A stretch of DNA of 64,000 nucleotides from positions 1,736,001 to 1,800,000 of the forward strand of contig NZ_AP027737.1 in assembly GCF_030296695.1 (NCBI RefSeq), written 5' to 3'. Source of the stretch: Agromyces mangrovi (lineage in GTDB: Bacteria; Actinomycetota; Actinomycetes; Actinomycetales; Microbacteriaceae). Shown piece by piece: positions 62,888 to 64,000 of this stretch; position 1 is the first letter of the stretch, and the number at the start of each line of letters is the position of its first letter. Below the pieces are notes generated by a model. It saw nothing but the letters and a program-made list of their open reading frames with translations, was not told the origin of the DNA and ran no database searches. The translations under genes were made by a program, and so were the position numbers.

Positions 62888-63696
62888 CGCGTTACACATG
62901 GCGCACGGGCGTTCTCGAGGCACTCATGCTCGTAGTCGCGATCGTCTTCGCCTTCCCGTTCTACGTGCTGGTCAATCTGTCTGTGCGTCAGGTGAACGAC
63001 CCCACGTCTCCGCTCGTGCCGACGCTGACACCCACGTTCGAGAACTTCGTGGCTGCGTGGAACGAAGCCGACCTCGCCTCGGCCATCTTCAACAGCCTGA
63101 CCGTCACCGTATTCAGCGTCGTGATCGTCGTCGCGGTGTCGGCGATGGCTTCGTTCCCACTCGTGCGGATGACGACGCGACTCTCGCGCACCACCTATTG
63201 GCTCGTGATGTTCGGACTCCTGCTCCCGTTCCAGGTCGCGCTGATCCCGCTCTACACGACCATCCGCGATCTGCATCTGCTCGGCACGACGTGGTCGTTG
63301 GTGATCTTCTACGCAGGTCTCCAGGTCCCGTTCTCCGTATTCCTCTACACGGGATTCCTGCGGGCGCTTCCGCGTGACTACGAGGAGGCCGCGCAAGTCG
63401 ATGGCGCTGGCCCATTCACGACGTTCTGGCGAGTCGTGTTCCCCATGATGCGACCAGTGACCGGAACCGTGATCATTCTCAATGCGATCTTCGTCTGGAA
63501 CGACTTCATGACGCCGTTGCTCTACCTGAGCGGTTCGGGAAGTCAGACGATACCTGTCGCGCTCTTCAGCTTCGTGGGGGAGTACGCCGCCAACTGGCCG
63601 GTCGTCTTCGCCGGCCTGATCATCGGCATCGCCCCGATCCTCTTCATTTACTTCCTCCTTCAGAAGTCCATCATTCAGGGCTTCACCGGGGGTTGA
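62884..63696 (+). CDS. Sugar ABC transporter permease 2 (CUT1, MalG-like)
   Basis: A 270-residue permease with six predicted helices: ALMLVVAIVFAFPFYVLVN at the start, LLPFQVALIPLYTTIRDLHL in the middle and a conserved EAA loop, YEEAAQVDGAGPFTTFWRVV, then PMMRPVTGTVIILNAIFVWND. The start is GTG at 62884 and overlaps the previous gene. It pairs with permease 1 as a heterodimer; the ATPase gene of the system is not in the window and may be a shared MsiK-type protein, as is common in actinobacteria. It ends 65 bases before the binding-protein gene. Confidence 0.93.
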   Translation: MTRYTWRTGVLEALMLVVAIVFAFPFYVLVNLSVRQVNDPTSPLVPTLTPTFENFVAAWNEADLASAIFNSLTVTVFSVVIVVAVSAMASFPLVRMTTRLSRTTYWLVMFGLLLPFQVALIPLYTTIRDLHLLGTTWSLVIFYAGLQVPFSVFLYTGFLRALPRDYEEAAQVDGAGPFTTFWRVVFPMMRPVTGTVIILNAIFVWNDFMTPLLYLSGSGSQTIPVALFSFVGEYAANWPVVFAGLIIGIAPILFIYFLLQKSIIQGFTGG

Positions 63697-63761
63697 AGGG
63701 CTGAGCCCCATCGGCCCGTTTCGTTCAAATTCACCAGTCCCGACACAAAGGAGTAGTTCGC

Positions 63762-64000
63762 ATGACATTGAAGAACCTGGGCGTGGGTGTCGTAGCCGCG
63801 TCCCTTCTGGTCGGAGCGGTCGGCTGTGCCACCGAGCCGACGACGACCGAGATCGACGAAGACGCTCCCCTCAGTGGCACGCTCGCGATCGGCGCCTACG
63901 CCACGGCGAAGCCGGCGCTCGATCCACTGATCGCTGAGTTCGAGGAGGCGAATCCAGGGTTGACGGTCACCGCGACCTATGCCGACAACCAGCCGTATCA
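63762..64000 (+). CDS. Sugar ABC transporter substrate-binding lipoprotein, N-terminal part
   Basis: Only the first 79 residues are in the window. They start with MTLKNLGVGVVAASLLVGAVGCA, a lipoprotein signal with Cys22 as the lipid site, then LSGTLAIGAYATAKPALDPL and EFEEANPGLTVTATYADN, the first strand-helix-strand of an SBP_bac_1 (CUT1) sugar-binding protein. An AAAGGAG lies nine bases before the ATG at 63762. It belongs to the sulfatase operon; the sugar is not known but may be sulfated. Confidence 0.88.
   Translation, partial: MTLKNLGVGVVAASLLVGAVGCATEPTTTEIDEDAPLSGTLAIGAYATAKPALDPLIAEFEEANPGLTVTATYADNQPY

Noticed and set aside
1..64000. Transposase, integrase or attachment site explaining the accessory region
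   Set aside because: I saw no transposase or integrase motif and no tRNA end next to the suspected island edges at 28.15 and 36.6 kb.
1..64000. tRNA or rRNA genes
   Set aside because: No cloverleaf with a TTCGANTC-type arm in a convincing context was found by eye; small RNAs cannot be ruled out without computation.

Overview
The window comes from a high-GC actinobacterium, most likely a member of the Microbacteriaceae (Agromyces-like). Reasons: actinobacterial endonuclease NucS, a one-subunit glycyl-tRNA synthetase, an M13 peptidase, an MprF-like lysyltransferase, many GTG starts, and the very frequent in-gene words gcatccg and cggatgc. No rRNA, tRNA, CRISPR array or insertion sequence was seen.

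Layout. (1) 0-25.8 kb is ordinary chromosome: permeases, MpaB-like oxygenase, GNAT acetyltransferase, AI-2E-type exporter, oligopeptidase B-like peptidase, an MFS-nucS-HAD operon, LacI regulator, M20 amidohydrolase, 2H phosphoesterase, MATE and YccF proteins, M13 peptidase, class A beta-lactamase-like protein, NUDIX, MprF-like enzyme, GlyRS and a Cthe_2159-like lipoprotein. Its intergenic gaps at 10.7-11.1, 12.46-12.63 and 13.2-13.4 kb hold unusual paired hairpin repeats. (2) 25.9-36.6 kb looks accessory: a DUF4143 ATPase behind 23-bp iterons, a serine hydrolase cut short at about 28.15 kb, a TetR regulator, a solute-binding lipoprotein with no permeases, a glycosidase-like protein, two esterases, and a graveyard of two LacI remnants and a decayed glycosidase C-terminus. 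(3) 36.6-47.7 kb holds an AlbA_2 membrane protein, an aldo/keto reductase, a Fic protein whose stop overlaps a GH35 galactosidase start, a GH106-like rhamnosidase and a MarR regulator. (4) 47.8-60.4 kb is a polyol or rare-sugar catabolic locus: GntR repressor, a CUT2-type ABC importer, zinc alcohol dehydrogenase, class II fructose-bisphosphatase, MFS polyol-type transporter, class II aldolase and three FGGY kinases in a row. The same 12-bp palindrome lies in front of the ABC operon and in front of the MFS operon, which suggests one GntR regulon. (5) 60.4-64 kb starts a sulfatase plus CUT1-type ABC importer operon behind a double palindromic operator; it runs off the window.

A strong caution for all users: at least ten otherwise intact genes need one extra base to read through, and most of these sites are G or C runs of four or five. 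The direction is always the same (one base missing), so these are more likely assembly deletions than real pseudogenes. Reconstructed spans are given for those genes. The remnants at 27.9-28.15 and 34.9-36.6 kb are different: they are truly truncated.

Working model of the sugar locus (inference): a polyol or ketose is imported by ABC or MFS, oxidised by the zinc dehydrogenase, phosphorylated by FGGY kinases and cleaved by the class II aldolase, with the bisphosphatase returning trioses to hexose phosphate. The substrate cannot be named from sequence alone.
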